DNA from: Xanthomonas fragariae
Lineage (GTDB): Bacteria; Pseudomonadota; Gammaproteobacteria; Xanthomonadales; Xanthomonadaceae
Assembly (NCBI RefSeq): GCF_900183975.1
Contig: NZ_LT853882.1
Span: 2,969,501-3,033,500 of the forward strand
Reading direction: 5' to 3'
Length of the DNA stretch: 64,000 bases
A program made the position numbers and the translations under genes. The notes beneath the pieces are model-generated. The model searched no databases, was not told where the DNA came from, and saw only the letters and a program-made list of their open reading frames with translations. How positions within the stretch are numbered: position 1 is the stretch's first letter; every line of letters starts with the position of its first letter. Shown here one piece after another: positions 56,378 through 64,000 of this stretch.

Positions 56378-58848
56378 GCATCGTTGCACCGTTCCTTCTC
56401 GTCATCCTGGCGGCGGGCATCGCTGCCTACCACCGCATGCGCCTTGCCACCTGGGTTGCCCTGAGCGCCTGTGTGCTGGTGGCATGCTGGATGCTGGGTG
56501 CCAATCTCACTGCCACCATCGTCGCTACCGTGCTAATGGTGCTGGTATCGGCGCCAGTGCTGCTGCCGTTCCTGCGCAAGCCGCTGCTGACCACGCCACT
56601 GATGAGCTTTTTCCGCAAGGTGTTGCCGCCGCTGTCGCAGACCGAACGCATCGCGCTGGAAACCGGTTCGGTGGGTTTTGAAGGCGAGCTGTTCACCGGT
56701 GATCCAGATTGGCACAAGTTGCTCAACTATCCCAAGCCGCAACTGACCGCCGAAGAACAGGCATTCCTGGATGGCCCGGTCGAAGAGCTGTGCAAGATGG
56801 CCAACGACTGGGAAATCACTCACGTCTACGCCGATCTGCCGCCGGAGCTATGGGACTTCATCAAGAAGAACAGATTCTTCGGCATGATCGTTCCCAAGCA
56901 GTATGGCGGCCTTGGTTTCAGCGCACTGGCCCATCACAAGGTCATCCAGAAGCTGTCCTCGATTTCCAGTGTGGTGAGCTCCACCGTGGGTGTGCCGAAT
57001 TCGCTCGGGCCGGGTGAGTTGCTGCTGCATTACGGCACCCCGGAACAGAAGGACTATTATCTGCCGCGTCTGGCCATTGGTGCGGAAGTGCCGTGTTTCG
57101 GCCTGACCGGCCCGTTTGCCGGTTCGGATGCGACCTCGATTCCCGACTACGGCATCGTGTGCAAGGGCCAGTGGAATGGCGCCAACGTACTCGGCGTCAA
57201 GCTCACCTTCGACAAGCGCTATATCACCCTGGCCCCGGTGGCCTCGCTGATCGGTCTGGCGTTTCGCGCCTACGATCCGGAGGGTCTGATCGGCGACACC
57301 AAGGACATCGGCATCACCCTGGCGCTGCTGCCGCGCGACACCCCGGGGGTGGAGATCGGGCGGCGCCATTTCCCGCTGAATTCGCCGTTCCAGAACGGCC
57401 CGATCCATGGCGAGGAAGTATTCATCCCGCTGAGCCAGTTGATCGGCGGCGTGGAAATGGTCGGCAAGGGCTGGAATATGCTCAACGAGTGTCTGGCAGT
57501 GGGTCGTTCGATCACCCTGCCCTCCACGGCCAGCGGCAGTAGCAAGTCCGCTGCAGTGGTGACCGGTGCGTATGCACGCATACGCAAGCAGTTCGGTCTG
57601 TCGGTCGGTCGTTTCGAAGGTGTGGAAGAAGCGCTCGCACGTATCGGTGGCAAGGCTTATGCAATCAGTGCGCTGTCGCAGGCGACGGCGGCGGCAGTGG
57701 ACCGTGGCGACGTGCCATCGGTGCCATCGGCGATCGCCAAGTACCACTGCACCACCATGGGCCGCGAAGTGGTCAGCGACATGATGGACGTGATCGGCGG
57801 CAAGGGTATTATCTTGGGGCCGCGCAATTTCGCCGGCCGTGCCTGGCAGGCCGCGCCGATCGGCGTGACCGTGGAAGGCGCCAACATCATGACCCGCAGT
57901 TTGCTGATCTTCGGCCAAGGCGCGATCCTGTGCCATCCATGGGTCATGAAGGAAATGAAGGCGGCGCAGGATCCGGATACGCGTCGTGGCCTGGAAGAGT
58001 TCGACCAGAGCGTGTTCGGACATATCCGCTTCGGTATCTCCAACGCGGTGCGTTCGTTCTGGTTCGGCATCACCGGGGCACGCATCGGTGCCGCGCCGGG
58101 CGATGCGTACACGCGGCGGTTCTTCCGCAAGCTGGATCGTTATTCGGCCAACCTGGCGCTGATGGCCGACGTGTCGATGCTGATGCTTGGCGGCAAGCTT
58201 AAGTTCAAGGAGTCGTTGTCGGGCCGTCTGGGCGATGTGCTGAGCCACATTTACCTGACCAGCGCGATGCTCAAGCGATACCACGACGAAGGTGCACCGG
58301 CAACCGATCAGCCGTTGCTGGCGTGGGCCTTCCACGACAGCGTGCACAAGATCGAAACCGCGCTGTCTGCCGCCCTACGTAATTTTCCGATCCGTCCGGT
58401 AGGTTGGTTGATGTGGATATTGATCTTTCCGCTGGGCCGTCGTGCCGAAGCGCCGGGTGACCGTCTGGGACATCGCGTGGCCTCGATCCTGATGACACCC
58501 AACGAGGCGCGCGATCGTCTTGGTCAGGGCGCGTTTCTGACTCCATGCGCCAACAATCCGGGTGGCCGTATCGCCAGCTACCTGACCAAGGCCGTGATGG
58601 CCGAGCCAGTGGAGCGCAAGTTCCTGAAAGCGCTCAAGAGCAAGGGTATCGAGGCGTTGGAGTTCCCGGCCCAGCTGGACGAGGCCGTAGCCGAAGGCGT
58701 GATCAACACGGAAGAACGCAAGTTGCTGGAAGAGTTGCGCGAGATAATGATGGACACCATCACCGTCGACGACTTCGATCCGCACGAGTTACGTGCGGCC
58801 AGCTATTACGACAAGCCGCAGGTACAGCAGCCGCGCGAAGCGGCTTGA
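56374..58848 (+). CDS. fadE: Acyl-CoA dehydrogenase, FadE type
   Basis: 824 residues, near the 814 of E. coli FadE. Two N-terminal membrane helices (IVAPFLLVILAAGIAAY and a second near 30-75) precede the flavoprotein part: FIKKNRFFGMIVPKQYGGLG, SSVVSSTVGVPNSLGPGELL, CFGLTGPFAGSDATSIPDYG (FAD/acyl site), GKAYAISALSQATAAAV, and EVVSDMMDVIGGKGIILGPR. The C-terminal domain specific to FadE follows (KFLKALKSKGIEALEFPAQL). It catalyses the first step of fatty acid beta-oxidation. TetR-controlled by context. Confidence 0.95.
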   Translation: MSIVAPFLLVILAAGIAAYHRMRLATWVALSACVLVACWMLGANLTATIVATVLMVLVSAPVLLPFLRKPLLTTPLMSFFRKVLPPLSQTERIALETGSVGFEGELFTGDPDWHKLLNYPKPQLTAEEQAFLDGPVEELCKMANDWEITHVYADLPPELWDFIKKNRFFGMIVPKQYGGLGFSALAHHKVIQKLSSISSVVSSTVGVPNSLGPGELLLHYGTPEQKDYYLPRLAIGAEVPCFGLTGPFAGSDATSIPDYGIVCKGQWNGANVLGVKLTFDKRYITLAPVASLIGLAFRAYDPEGLIGDTKDIGITLALLPRDTPGVEIGRRHFPLNSPFQNGPIHGEEVFIPLSQLIGGVEMVGKGWNMLNECLAVGRSITLPSTASGSSKSAAVVTGAYARIRKQFGLSVGRFEGVEEALARIGGKAYAISALSQATAAAVDRGDVPSVPSAIAKYHCTTMGREVVSDMMDVIGGKGIILGPRNFAGRAWQAAPIGVTVEGANIMTRSLLIFGQGAILCHPWVMKEMKAAQDPDTRRGLEEFDQSVFGHIRFGISNAVRSFWFGITGARIGAAPGDAYTRRFFRKLDRYSANLALMADVSMLMLGGKLKFKESLSGRLGDVLSHIYLTSAMLKRYHDEGAPATDQPLLAWAFHDSVHKIETALSAALRNFPIRPVGWLMWILIFPLGRRAEAPGDRLGHRVASILMTPNEARDRLGQGAFLTPCANNPGGRIASYLTKAVMAEPVERKFLKALKSKGIEALEFPAQLDEAVAEGVINTEERKLLEELREIMMDTITVDDFDPHELRAASYYDKPQVQQPREAA

Positions 58849-58875
58849 GTCAGCGGTCTGAGTTAGTCAGGTAGA

Positions 58876-58915
58876 CCAACGCAAACGGCGAGCTTCTGCT
58901 CGCCGTTTGCGTTGG
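58876..58915 (+). terminator. Long perfect hairpin after fadE
   Basis: An 18-bp perfect inverted repeat (58876-58893 and 58898-58915) with a TTCT loop starts 28 bases after the fadE stop. The stem core is CGGCGAGC/GCTCGCCG. A U-run is missing, but the stem is strong enough to act as a terminator or 3'-end barrier to exonucleases. Confidence 0.6.
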
Positions 58916-59027
58916 TGCAGCTGCAAAGTGCTGCACTCGTGATGGGCGATGGCGATGCAGGAGGCAGCGAATGCGCGCAAGCAAACACGGCAGCGTTCGT
59001 CCAGCGATAACCAGCTGCGCACTACGA

Positions 59028-59396
59028 TCACATGGACAGCGGCAGCCACACCAATGCCAAGGCGATCAACGCCGGCAGCGCCTGCACGAAGAAGATGCGG
59101 CGATTGACGCTGTAAGCGCCGTAGCAACCTGCCGCTACCACGCAGACCAGGAAGAAGCTCAGCACGTCGGTACGTGAGGCCAGCGCGCCCCAGAACAGGC
59201 CCGCAGCCAGGAAGCCGTTGTAGAGGCCCTGGTTGGCTGCCAGTACACGGCTGGCCTGCGCCTTTTCGGGCGTGTTGCGGAAGGTCTTCAAGCCCAGTGG
59301 GCGCGTCCACAGCACCATTTCCAGCACCAGGATGTAGACGTGTAACAGTGCGACGCACAGACCGGCAACGATGGCGAACGGAGACATGGCAGACAT
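59028..59396 (-). CDS. DUF1304 family membrane protein
   Basis: 122 residues from the ATG at 59396 (59387 is possible), with four hydrophobic helices. Family motifs are HVYILVLEMVLWTRPLG, KAQASRVLAANQGLYNGFLA and FFLVCVVAAGCYGAYSVNRR. Function unknown. It is the only gene on this strand between fadE and the transporter remnant. Confidence 0.88.
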   Translation of the reverse strand: MSAMSPFAIVAGLCVALLHVYILVLEMVLWTRPLGLKTFRNTPEKAQASRVLAANQGLYNGFLAAGLFWGALASRTDVLSFFLVCVVAAGCYGAYSVNRRIFFVQALPALIALALVWLPLSM

Positions 59397-59439
59397 GATG
59401 TGGCGACTGTGGCGACTAGCATAGCCGCGATTGCGGTCG

Positions 59440-59820
59440 TGCTGCTCAACGCGGCCAGTCACGTGCCGCACGGTCGCGAGTGATGTCGAACAGCACGTAA
59501 GAACAACAACAAGGTCGCAATGAAGACGCCATACACCACCGGCAAAAACACCGCAGCGGATAACGGCTAACCAGCGCACCGTACACCGGCTACAGCAGCA
59601 ACATGGTCAGGAAGATGCCGGTAAAGAGCACCTGCAGCGTGAAGTCCTTGGGCGGCATGCCGTGCGCAGCGAAGAACGCGATCATTACGGAAGGAAAGAG
59701 CACCTCCATATTGTCCGAGGCACCCATCGCCTCGCGCACGGGGCGCAGCACGTAGTCACCGCTGAGCAGGCAGAAAAAGTACAGGAACACCCATACCAGC
59801 GGCGGCAAGTGCGCACTGCC
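59440..59820 (-). pseudogene. Major-facilitator-type transporter remnant
   Basis: Minus strand: WVFLYFFCLLSGDYVLRPVR, EAMGASDNMEVLFPSVMIAF and GIFLTMLLL, then TAG, then PVYGALVSRYPLR and, in other frames, VVYGVF- and YVLFDI-like pieces. These are the first helices of an MFS-like transporter. A nonsense codon (59593-59595) and later frameshifts kill it, and the rest of the gene is absent. The stretch 59821-60192 shows no other gene. Confidence 0.65.
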
Positions 59821-60070
59821 ACGCCCAGAAGGCCGGCCGCAGAGCGCGGCAGAGACGGGCTTGCCATCGTGTAACGGTCGCCCGCATAAGCCGAGCCTGG
59901 CAGCAAGGACAGGCCAGCGGCAGCGCCCGCGAAACAAGTGCGCAAGTTATCCAATGCTGAGCACCACCAGCGCCCGCCGTAGGACACTGCGGGGCCGATC
60001 GTGCGGCGATGCAGCACGCCGCTTGCTGCCACCTCCGCGCAGGCAGGCGGGGCGTCACGCTCGAAACACT

Positions 60071-60091
60071 CGATTTTTGACCCAAAAATCG
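60071..60091. promoter_or_regulatory. Perfect inverted repeat upstream of the serine hydrolase
   Basis: CGATTTTTG-ACC-CAAAAATCG has two perfect 9-base arms around a 3-base spacer, about 100 bases before the serine hydrolase start. The AT-rich centre suggests an operator or a small hairpin; no regulator is known. Confidence 0.35.
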
Positions 60092-60192
60092 TCAATAGGA
60101 TCAATACGATGCCCATTCATCTTCCGGCAGTTTGTGCTATTGCGAAGCGCGGCGCTAGAATCACCGGAGACAGCGGAACGGGCGGGACAACC

Positions 60193-61572
60193 ATGACAGA
60201 AATGCGCAGGCGCCGACGGTTCCGACCGTTGGCCATCGGGCTGCTTGGGGCATTGCTGCCTCTTGCCCTCTCTTCCACCGCGCAGATACCTGCGCCGGCT
60301 GCCTCTACGCTGCAGCCGGCCACCGCGACACAGCCGCATACCGCGCCGTTGCCCTATCGCACATCGCTGCCGGCCAGCAAAGTGTTGGCGCCGGCCGCAG
60401 GCTTCGGTGTGGCGGCCTTCGAATCGATGGCAGAACAGTTGACCTACGGTAACCGCGTGCCCGGCATGGCGATGGCGATCGTGCAGGGCGGCAAGGTGCT
60501 CAGCGCTCGCGGTTATGGCGTTACCGATGTCAACCATCCGCAGCCGGTCGATGGCCACACCGTGTTCCGCCTCGCCTCGCTGTCCAAGGCTTTTGCCGGC
60601 ACCATGGCCGGGCTGCTGGTCAACGATGGTGTGCTGCGTTGGGACAGCAAGGTGATCGACTACGTGCCTGGTTTCCAGCTCAGCGATAGCGCCGCCACCC
60701 GTCAACTCACCGTCGCCGAGGTGCTCAGCCATCGCGTCGGGCTGACCCGCAATGCCTACGACCGCGATATCGAATCCAACGTCGACTATTACTCCCTCAG
60801 CCACAAACTCTCGGCCGCACCGCTGCGCTGCGCGCCGGGCGATTGCTATGCGTATCAGAACGTTGCCTTCAGCCTGGTCGGCGATGTGGTATTTGCAGCC
60901 TCCGGTAGCTTCTACGAGCAGTCGGTGGAACGCCGCATCTTCAAGCCGCTGGGCATGAACGATGCGAGCATGGGTCTGGCCGGCATCCAGGCCAGCCCGC
61001 ATTGGGCGCGCCCGCATGTGCGCAGCCGCAACGGCTGGGTGTCGCTGACGCCCAAACCGACCTACTACCGTCTTGCGCCCGCCGCAGGCGTCAACGCCAG
61101 CGCCAGCGACATGGCGCAGTGGTTGCTTGCACACACCGGCCACCGCACCGACGTGCTGCCCGCGCCACTGCTGGCGACGCTGCATGCTCCGCTGATCTCC
61201 ACGCCGGGAGAAATGCGTTCGGGCTGGCGGCATGAGCGTGTAGATGCGGCCAGCTACGCGCTGGGCTGGCGCGTGTTTGATTACGCCGGCCATCAGGTGG
61301 TCTTCCATGCCGGTGCGGTGCAAGGCTATCGCGGCCTCGTCGCGCTGCTGCCCGAGCGCGATCTGGGTATCGCAATCTTATGGAACGGCGAAAGCGGCCT
61401 GCCCTCCGGCATGCTGCCGACAATTCTGGATCGCGCACTTGGCCTGCCGACCAAGCGCTGGCTGGACATCGATGTGGACGGCGACTTCGGCAGCGAGAAC
61501 ATGCTAGCCGAGCGTCCTGATCCTGCCGGCAAGGGTGCCTCGTCCGGCAAGTCGGTGGCATCGCCGCGCTGA
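60193..61572 (+). CDS. Class-C beta-lactamase-like serine hydrolase
   Basis: 459 residues from the ATG at 60193 with a signal peptide (RRFRPLAIGLLGALLPLALS). The penicillin-binding fold shows the nucleophile FRLASLSKAFAGTMAG (SLSK, near residue 132), the YxN motif in CYAYQNVAFSLVGDVV, and a third motif HAGAVQGYRGLVALLPERDL (HAG in place of KTG). This pattern fits beta-lactamase, D-aminopeptidase or esterase families; resistance cannot be inferred. It stands alone and has its own terminator. Confidence 0.9.
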   Translation: MTEMRRRRRFRPLAIGLLGALLPLALSSTAQIPAPAASTLQPATATQPHTAPLPYRTSLPASKVLAPAAGFGVAAFESMAEQLTYGNRVPGMAMAIVQGGKVLSARGYGVTDVNHPQPVDGHTVFRLASLSKAFAGTMAGLLVNDGVLRWDSKVIDYVPGFQLSDSAATRQLTVAEVLSHRVGLTRNAYDRDIESNVDYYSLSHKLSAAPLRCAPGDCYAYQNVAFSLVGDVVFAASGSFYEQSVERRIFKPLGMNDASMGLAGIQASPHWARPHVRSRNGWVSLTPKPTYYRLAPAAGVNASASDMAQWLLAHTGHRTDVLPAPLLATLHAPLISTPGEMRSGWRHERVDAASYALGWRVFDYAGHQVVFHAGAVQGYRGLVALLPERDLGIAILWNGESGLPSGMLPTILDRALGLPTKRWLDIDVDGDFGSENMLAERPDPAGKGASSGKSVASPR

Positions 61573-61616
61573 GCTGCATAACGGCACTGGCGCCGCGTCG
61601 CTGCGAATGAAGACAA

Positions 61617-61640
61617 GGGCGGCTTCGGCCGCCTTTTTTG
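61617..61640 (+). terminator. Intrinsic terminator after the serine hydrolase
   Basis: GGGCGGC-TTCG-GCCGCC followed by TTTTTT, about 45 bases after the stop. A textbook structure. Confidence 0.9.
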
Positions 61641-62320
61641 GGTTCGTACGGTCCGCGCGGATGGTTTGCCGCCGGCAACGCTGTGAGCTGCAGCATGCTT
61701 GGATGGCCGTCCACGTCAGGTCGCATCGCAGATGTCGGCGCACCGTGGTGGCTAGAAAGAGTGAGTGGCCAGTGGCCAACATCAGCGTTGCGTTGCTAGA
61801 GTTGCTGGCGGGGATGCATGGCAGTCGAGCGCGTTGCCGAGGTCGTGGCAAGCATCGGCCCAGATTTGCCACCGTCCAGCCGTCGTCGATGGATTGAGCG
61901 AACGATTTGGCCTGTCTGTTGAGCCGCGTGTTTCTCGCTCGATGCCAAGCGCCATGTCAGTCGCTCGGCACGCTGAAGCGGAATGTGACCGTCAGCTTGG
62001 CATGTACGCAGCACGGTGGAATGCTGCTAGACGGCCCGCGCGCGTGCTGTCTTTTTGTGCTGGCAATCCGTCCGCGACGACTGATCCACACAGCTCGCGC
62101 GTTGTCTTGGTCCAGCGGCATCAATGCCGCGCTTGAAAAAATCGGACCGTCCTAGCATGGCTGACATGGCTCGCAATGTTTGGTATGGCCGCGACCACGC
62201 CGATCCAGATCCAGATCCAGAACGTGCGCGACAACACCTCTGGGTACAAGCCCCATCGTTGCGACCCAGATAACGCAGCTCTACAGCTGCCTCGAAAACC
62301 GCCAGACGGCTGCCGCCAAT
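61641..62320. other. Gene-poor stretch
   Basis: About 680 bases in which I see no credible gene, RNA or repeat. Open frames on both strands lack any recognisable motif and overlap each other. Possibly decayed sequence. Confidence 0.4.
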
Positions 62321-62362
62321 AAAAAAGCTCCCTCCCCGCTGGGCGTCGGGGGGAGAGCTCGA
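62321..62362 (-). terminator. Intrinsic terminator after the histone-like gene
   Basis: On the minus strand GCTCTCCCCCCG and CGGGGAGGGAGC pair around a short loop and are followed by TTTTTT, about 27 bases past the stop. Confidence 0.8.
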
Positions 62363-62388
62363 TGTTTACGGCGATCGGGTATTACAGA

Positions 62389-62874
62389 TCAGATCAGCGG
62401 TGCCGGAGTTGCGGGCAGCGCGACCGGAGCGGCCTTCTTCTTGCGAGCGGCCGGCTTCTTCTTGGCGACCTTCTTTACAGCAGGCTTCTTGACAGCAGCC
62501 TTCTTGGTGGCGGACTTCTTGGTCGCCTTCTTCGCAGTCTTCTTTACTGCTTTCTTAGCGGTCTTCTTGGCCGCCTTCTTTGCAGCCTTCTTCACTGCCT
62601 TCTTGCCGGCCGTCTTCTTGGTCGCCTTCTTGGCAGTCTTCTTTACTGCTTTCTTAGCGGTCTTCTTGGTCGCCTTCTTTGCAGTTTTCTTCACTGCCTT
62701 CTTGGCGCTTGCCTTCTTCGCAGTCTTCTTGACGGCCTTCTTGGCAGCAGTCTTCTTCACTACCTTCTTGGCGGTCGCCTTTTTGGCGACCTTCTTGACT
62801 GCCTTCTTGGCGGCAGTCTTCTTCACTGCCTTTTTGGCAGTGGGTTTCTTTTTCGCAGCTTTCGCAGTGGCCAT
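62389..62874 (-). CDS. Histone H1-like Lys/Ala-rich protein (AlgP type)
   Basis: 161 residues made almost wholly of Lys, Ala, Thr and Val in short repeats such as KKTAKKA, KKAVKK and AKKATKK, with only the last 20 residues (KKKPAARKKKAAPVALPATP) differing. Such proteins resemble the C-terminal tail of histone H1 and AlgP/Hc2-like bacterial proteins that bind and condense DNA. The repeats make the gene prone to length changes. The long open frame on the opposite strand (62180-62878) is only its mirror image. Confidence 0.88.
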   Translation of the reverse strand: MATAKAAKKKPTAKKAVKKTAAKKAVKKVAKKATAKKVVKKTAAKKAVKKTAKKASAKKAVKKTAKKATKKTAKKAVKKTAKKATKKTAGKKAVKKAAKKAAKKTAKKAVKKTAKKATKKSATKKAAVKKPAVKKVAKKKPAARKKKAAPVALPATPAPLI

Positions 62875-62880
62875 GTAATT

Positions 62881-63830
62881 GGCTCCTCGTCAGTGAACTA
62901 TGGAGGTGAAACGCCCAGTTGAAGCAACCCGTGACGGCATGCCGTCGTCGGTAACCGTCCGCAGGTGATGCGCGACGGGACGGATACAAAAACACCCGCA
63001 TCGAACGGCGACACGGGTGCGTGATCGGAACGACAACTACTTTCTTGGAGAGAAGCGAACCCGACTCCACCGTGGATGGCACTTCGGTGGACATCTGGAA
63101 CAAGCGTGTCGGCCTGATGTCGATTCTGCTCACTCTCTTCCGCAGCAATGTCTGCTGGGCGAAACCTAATCACGCTTTTTTTTACTGTCAACACTCTTTT
63201 GCATTTTTTTTTCAGCCAGCCATCCCAATGCACCGCATTGAAGCAAGCAGAAGACACCGCGCACGGTCACGCACGTGCGACCGATGCAAGCGCCCATGCA
63301 ACAGCGATTTCGAAAAAGCACTTCTTTTCCGCTGTTTTTTTTCAAGCGATGCAACGACCTACGCATTTGAGCACTACGTCGACACGTAGGTAAGTCGCGT
63401 GTCGGCGCATTGCTCGCTGCCTGTCCGCTAGCTGAAAAATTTTTATCCGACAACAGCGCTTCCGGCGTCACACGAGCAAAAATGCGCAAACTTGTTGCGA
63501 CGTTTGATCGCCACGCGCGCGGCCGCGTACACAACTCAAAGCATGCATCGCGCCTCGTGTTGGATGATGGATGCAGGCAATGCAGCACGACCGTTTCACT
63601 GCGCGTACGTAAGATCCTCACGAGTGACTCACGTCAGAAATCCGGCGCCTCTGCGTGCAGGCCTCATCGAAAGATCTTTCGATCGTTGTTACCAATGCAC
63701 ACCGCCCGCTGCTTCACCGCCGATCGCATCGATGTCGACTGGCCGACAGCATGCACGCATCACTTCTGGACTCGACCGCTTGATCGCCATCGCCGAACCG
63801 ACGCCGCGTCCTGCCAGCGACATCGCACCC
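62881..63830. other. Gene-poor stretch with T-rich tracts
   Basis: About 950 bases with no credible gene. It contains several T-tracts (around 63175-63222 and 63340) and lower GC than its neighbours. The first ~150 bases should hold the histone-like gene promoter. ORFs here overlap on both strands without recognisable motifs. Confidence 0.4.
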
Positions 63831-63859
63831 AAAAAAATGGCCGCTCTGAAAGCGGCCAT
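63831..63859 (-). terminator. Intrinsic terminator after gcvH
   Basis: On the minus strand ATGGCCGCT and AGCGGCCAT form a perfect 9-bp stem with a 5-base loop, followed by a T-run (seven A on the plus strand). It starts 27 bases past the gcvH stop. Confidence 0.92.
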
Positions 63860-63885
63860 CGTTATCTGCGGCAGACGACGCCAGG

Positions 63886-64000
63886 TCAGTGTTCGTCGTC
63901 TTCGAGCAACTCGGCGTAGTCGTCGGGCGACAGCAGATCGTTGAGCTGTTCCTTGTCGTCGAGTTCGACCACGAAGATCCAGCCCTCGCCATATGCATCT
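63886..64000 (-). CDS. gcvH: Glycine cleavage system H protein, C-terminal part
   Basis: The last 37 codons of a gene entering from the right edge read [20 protein letters not shown], then [17 protein letters not shown] and a stop. This is the C-terminal pattern of GcvH (the GW.....L segment and Y..ll), which shuttles the aminomethyl group on lipoyl-lysine. The lipoyl-lysine lies outside the window. Confidence 0.88.
   Translation of the reverse strand, partial: DAYGEGWIFVVELDDKEQLNDLLSPDDYAELLEDDEH

Noticed and set aside
62180..62878. Phe/Ala/Leu-rich plus-strand open frame that looks like a membrane protein
   Set aside because: It is the antisense of the Lys/Ala repeat gene: Lys codons read backwards give Phe/Leu.
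63410..63919. Plus-strand ORFs before gcvH
   Set aside because: Several overlapping frames on both strands are equally open, with no ribosome-binding site or motif, and one runs through the gcvH terminator.

Overview
The window looks like a chromosomal segment of Xanthomonas, most likely the X. oryzae lineage. The reasons are high-GC housekeeping genes with typical Xanthomonas protein sequences, a XopC-type type III effector gene in a low-GC island, many insertion sequences of the IS5 and IS3 families, and an unusually high load of freshly broken genes. The species call is inference; the genus is well supported.

Layout. 1-3025 is the minus-strand translation cluster thrS-infC-rpmI-rplT (rplT runs off the left edge). 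3026-8900 is a decayed zone: a LacI-type remnant, a broken diguanylate cyclase beside an intact one, and three IS5-family remnants. 8944-20280 is mostly ordinary: hslR, a MATE exporter, rpsP-rimM-trmD-rplS, an aminotransferase-IV (pabC-like)/nitronate monooxygenase/DUF2314-ankyrin group, ffh, a CcsA-like membrane protein and galM. 20390-21932 holds a decayed gene and an IS427-type IS5 element whose right end abuts the stop codon of a 1189-residue hybrid sensor kinase (21933-25502). 25597-27395 is YceI-cytochrome b561-YceI. 27577-31662 holds a small glutaredoxin, a doubly broken L-serine dehydratase, a metB remnant, an unrecognised ORF with an imperfect PIP box, and a secreted alpha/beta hydrolase.

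31855-35185 is the methionine operon metX-metB-hom, with 4-base overlaps at each junction, preceded by a clear SAM-I (S-box) riboswitch at 35261-35372. An M23 peptidase split by an IS follows. 37374-45997 is conserved: prfC, a hemolysin-III-like protein, an AsmA protein, mtgA-glycosyltransferase-CBS, hslO and a beta-rich envelope protein. 46243-54805 is an accessory island: an IS3 element, an IS427-type fragment, the frameshifted xopC-type effector, and two 1505-bp inverted copies of one IS, both inserted in or beside a TonB-dependent receptor remnant. 54905-58848 is tetR / broken hydrolase / fadE with a likely TetR operator. 59028-64000 holds a DUF1304 protein, an MFS remnant, a class-C beta-lactamase-like serine hydrolase, a Lys/Ala-rich histone-like protein and the 3' end of gcvH at the right edge.

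The clearest functional units are the two translation operons, the riboswitch-controlled methionine operon and the TetR-fadE unit. The main theme is genome decay by IS insertion and single-base lesions.
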